NCBI GenBank assembly: GCA_920105625.2
Contig: OV050031.1
Span: 216,990,194-217,054,193, forward strand
Direction: 5' to 3'
DNA length: 64,000 nucleotides
Source: Clusia tigrina
Lineage: Eukaryota; Arthropoda; Insecta; Diptera; Clusiidae
This document shows, one piece after another, positions 60,768 to 64,000 of this stretch. The notes below the pieces were generated by a model, which was not told the DNA's origin, did no database searches, and worked only from the letters and a program-made list of their open reading frames with translations. Every line of letters begins with the position of its first letter. Positions within the stretch are counted from its first letter, which is position 1. Both the position numbers and the translations under genes were made by a program.

Positions 60768-61190
60768 GGCTCTGCTCAGTTCTGGCACTGCTCTGCTTAG
60801 TTCTGACGCTGCTCTGCTCAGTTCTAGTGCTGCTCTGCTCAGTACTGGCGCTGCTCTGCTCAGTTCTAGTGCTGCTCTGCTCAGTTCTGACGCTACTCTG
60901 CTCAGTTCTGGCGCTGCTCTGCTCAGTTCTAGTGCTGCTCTGCTCAGTACTGGCGCTGCTCTGTGCAGTTCTAGTGCTGCTCTGCTCAGTACTGGCGCTG
61001 CTCTGTGCAGTTCTAGCGCTGCTCTGCTTAGTTCTGACGCTGCTCCGCTTAGATCTAGTGCTGCTCTGCTCAGTTCTTGGTCTGCTCTGCTGAGTTCTGA
61101 CGCTGCTCTGCTCAGTTCTGGCGCTGCTCTGCTCTGTTCTGGCACTGCTCTGCTCAGTTCTGGCGCTGCTCTGCTCAGTTCTGTTCTGTT
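60768..61190 (-). repeat. 21-bp array, GCTCTGCTCAGTTCTGGCGCT type, about twenty copies
   Basis: The unit is a multiple of three, so four frames are open over the whole array (RTEQSSA and SRAALEL heptads on the minus strand, 171-183 residues). These have no start-site or splice support and mirror the DNA unit exactly, so they are not called genes. An internal 42-bp two-unit block (CAGTACTGGCGCTGCTCTGT) is also repeated. Confidence 0.92.
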
Positions 61191-62880
61191 CGGTGTTGTT
61201 GGCACTAACAAAAGATGATTCTTGCAAATTTTCACAATTCTTCTGGAGCAGTCGAGCTTTTAGTTTTGCATTTGTTCACAGATTTCTTGGCATTATTTCT
61301 GGTTGACTTTTTTCTTCGCACTCTTTCTTTTCTGACCCCCTTCCCTCTCCCTTCGCCCCTCTTATTGTTTTGTGTTGTTGCTGTGATTGCAGTTTACGTT
61401 ACGTTTCTGATTTGGGCGCTAGTTAGTAGTGCCGAGTCGCCTTTTTGACTTTACGTGTATTTACTTGAGTGAGTGCCTCGTCATTGTGTGTGCTGCGGGC
61501 CGAGCTCCGCCGCCTGCCGCCAAGCAATGACTTTCGACGTTTTATTGTGTCAACATGACAAATCGCATGTGTCAGGACATTTTTGTTTCATGGTTGCTGC
61601 TGCTGCTTCTGCTTCTGAGAATCTAGGGAGTTTTTTTTAATGCTTTTATTTAATTTCCTTCGAAGCGTTGCAGTTGCGAGATTTATGCATGCTGAAATTT
61701 TAATAGGACAGCGTGTTGGTGATGGTGTGATTACTGCATGTGTGGGAAGCAGTTCATCTCAGTTCACTCCGCTTCACTCTCACTTAATTTTTGTTGTATT
61801 TTTCTTGCTCTGGGGTCCTTATGAAATTGTGTCATCTCATTTCGATTTGTTGCCATTCATTTTAACTGCACTTACATTTGATGACATTTGGGTTAAGTTG
61901 AGTGGAGACCGTAGGGGAGTTGTCGCCACACGACAAATAAATGACCATTGAGATTACCATCAATCGGAGTGATGTTTTTTCCCATGTTACCCTCTCATAA
62001 CTTTCGTATTGAAATCATTTTTTACATACTCCTTCATTTTTTTCATACTCCTTCATTTTTCGCCATTGTCCTCATCGTCGCCTCACCGTCATCATTCGTC
62101 CTTGTTAGGTATTGCTGTGTTGATTTGTCTTGCTCCCCATCTCGTACGTCAACTTTACATTCCTCACAGTTATGTCTGACTGACTGCTACTAACTTAGGT
62201 TATTTATGGTCAAATGATTCATACGAATTTCGCAGTCAACTTCACCTATTCAAGCGCATACCTAGCAATCGCCTTCATACTAACACGCACGCATACCTCA
62301 CATCATCGTCCTCATTGGCATCTCTCGCACACACGGACACGTACGTACTTGCTGTCTGCTGTGGTTGTGGGTGTTGTGTTGGCATCTTCGGCACATTTCC
62401 GCCATGTCACTGCACACAACAGCTCACAGCTAATGTTCCAAGTGTGTAAAATTGCATAGAAAATTGCCAGATTACGAGTAGAAGCATGTCCTGGCTTGGC
62501 TGGTGGCATGCCTGCCTGGCACACGGATTGTTCCGTACCGTTCGTTCGTGCCTTCTGCGCTCCGTCTCGTTTCTTTTTTCCACTGATAAGCATCTCTGGA
62601 ATGTTGCACACACACATATTGATGTGATTTTCCACTTATGTGTCTGCAGGGGTTGTAGGGAACATGTTGCAAAGGAAATTGCTTTGAATGGCTCGAGTGT
62701 TGCCTGAGGCCATATTCATCATTTGTCCAATGCTTTTGATGTTCTACAATTGGAGACATCATTAATATGGACAGTGATGAATTAGTGTGGCCACTCGATG
62801 GCACTGTGTACTTTGTATCTATGTGTCTATGTTTAACTTGAGGGAATGACTGCTTTGTGCGCCTAATATAGGCTGCAAAT
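61191..62880. other. Unique sequence, no gene seen
   Basis: Less repetitive than its neighbours. Open frames of 77-110 residues on both strands have no splice signals or recognisable domains. A TCACACT-rich patch is present near 62270-62340. Confidence 0.45.
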
Positions 62881-62884
62881 TATA

Positions 62885-63960
62885 TTTCATTGCATACTTT
62901 TGGGCAAACAGCCAAATGCGGTTGTTTAAGCAAGCGTCTTAATAAGCTTTTTAGTGCTGTAGGCTGCAATTTTGTCTCTGAATAGAAAAAAATTGAAGTT
63001 TAAAGAATTGTAGCATATTTTTAGGCGTTTTTAGAGGCGACTAAATTAGAAGAAATCTAGGAATAGGAAAAGTAGGTTGTTACTATTAAGGCGGAAATGT
63101 TACTGTTGACAGTAAAATATTTCTTGAAAAAATTGATAGCATATTTTCAGGCTTAGATTAGAGACACACAAACCATCTTAATGTGAAACAAATTATGACA
63201 ACTATAAAATGTAATCCAATAAGTGAATATATGTAAATGGAGATGGTCACATTTTTTCCTGATAAAAAAATTTTAATTTAATAAAATTTAAGCTTATTTT
63301 TAGGCGTGGTTAGTTTGGGGGGGGGGGGGAAATACTGTCCTTTTTGAGGTATGAAGGGTAAGTGTAGAAAACTACGTTGTTTCTGTTGATCCACAAATTA
63401 TAGCATACATTCAGACTTAGATGCAATAAATTGAGCATATTTTTAGGCATTTTGCCATAGAAAAAATAAATACAATCCTTTTTGGAGTCTGAAAAGTGAG
63501 TGTTCAAGAATACACTTTCCACTATTTGTTGTAAAATATCCATCTTAAAAAACTTAGCATATTTTTAGGCTTGATACCAATACCACCGCAATGTAAAACT
63601 AATTATTCCAACTATATATTTACTAAAAAAATTTATTCACACACAAAAAGATGTTGATGGGAGGGCATGGCATATTTTTTCTTCTTCTTATGTTCTCGTT
63701 AAATCCAAAAATTCGAATTTAAATAAATGTAGCATATTTTTAGACATAGAAAAAATTGTGTGAAAATTAGAAGAAATCAAATAATGTTTTAGTATAATGC
63801 AGGATGCCCATTTAACGCTCAATATCGTAAAATATAAGCAATTGAAAATATATCAAGTTTTTAGGCTTATAGGAACGCTCAAAACTATTGTATAGAAAGG
63901 TCATTGAGGCAGTTTCTTCCTGATTATAACCCTAAAACTATGCAACATATTTTTTGACTA
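62885..63960 (+). repeat. GCATATTTTTAGGC repeat cluster B
   Basis: The core TAGCATATTTTTAGGC or a close variant lies near 62890, 63011, 63137, 63293, 63401, 63433, 63555, 63730, 63851 and 63942, again all on the + strand and 30-175 bp apart. Unlike cluster A, the sequence between cores is mostly unrelated, so the core is preserved better than its flanks. A G12 run at about 63318-63329 interrupts it. The cluster may continue beyond the right edge. Confidence 0.75.
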
Positions 63961-64000
63961 ACTGTCCTATAAATTAATACCTAACAAATTTGTATATGAC

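Noticed and set aside
60684..61235. Heptad-repeat proteins of 171-183 residues on the minus strand
   Set aside because: The 21-bp unit is a multiple of three, so several frames are open together. No codon bias or splice sites.

Overview
This window looks like the interior of one very large gene from an insect, most likely a higher (brachyceran) fly. Four things point that way. The sequence is AT-rich with long intergenic- or intron-like stretches. It carries many CAG/CAA (opa-type) repeats and fly-style leader sequence rich in CAA, CAG and GTC. It has a near-perfect dipteran-type recursive splice site at 7104/7105. Its best coding exon encodes a Gln/His/Ala/Thr-rich low-complexity N-terminal region typical of fly regulatory proteins. 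I cannot name the species or the gene. There is no operon, no bacterial gene, no rRNA and no CRISPR.

Layout. 1-7 kb: intron-like DNA full of minisatellites (a 93-bp array at 3.4-4.25 kb and a GATA/GAGA-rich array at 5.7-6.7 kb). 7.1 kb: the recursive splice site, a polypyrimidine acceptor fused directly to a GTAAGT donor on the + strand. 8.6-9.5 kb: a 59-bp array whose units carry a Pol III B-box-like core. 10.4-16.7 kb: GC-richer, CpG-containing sequence, then CAA/CAG-rich leader-like sequence with candidate + strand 5' donors at 11543, 14481 and 16711, read as alternative 5' UTR exons. 17-26 kb: AT-rich repeats, including a roughly 200-bp palindrome at 19.67-19.87 kb, a perfect AT tract and a recent 127-bp duplication. 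26.6-27.45 kb: another leader-like segment ending in ATG|GTAAGA. 31.54-32.82 kb: the one confident coding exon (338 codons, 3' end spliced), followed at once by a 770-bp pyrimidine-rich array. 33-64 kb: further intron-like DNA with about fifteen minisatellite families, a decayed non-LTR retrotransposon fragment at 39.6 kb, a tRNA-Val-like sequence at 59.5 kb, and a recurring core, GCATAYTTTTAGGC, at about twenty places between 56.1 and 64 kb.

How it fits together (inference). All credible gene signals (recursive site, 5' donors, coding exon and its donor) lie on the + strand. They fit one transcription unit with several 5' exons or promoters, a coding exon near the middle, and a downstream intron running off the right edge. 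Most long open frames in the window exist only because tandem repeats lack stop codons; I left them out or list them as rejected.
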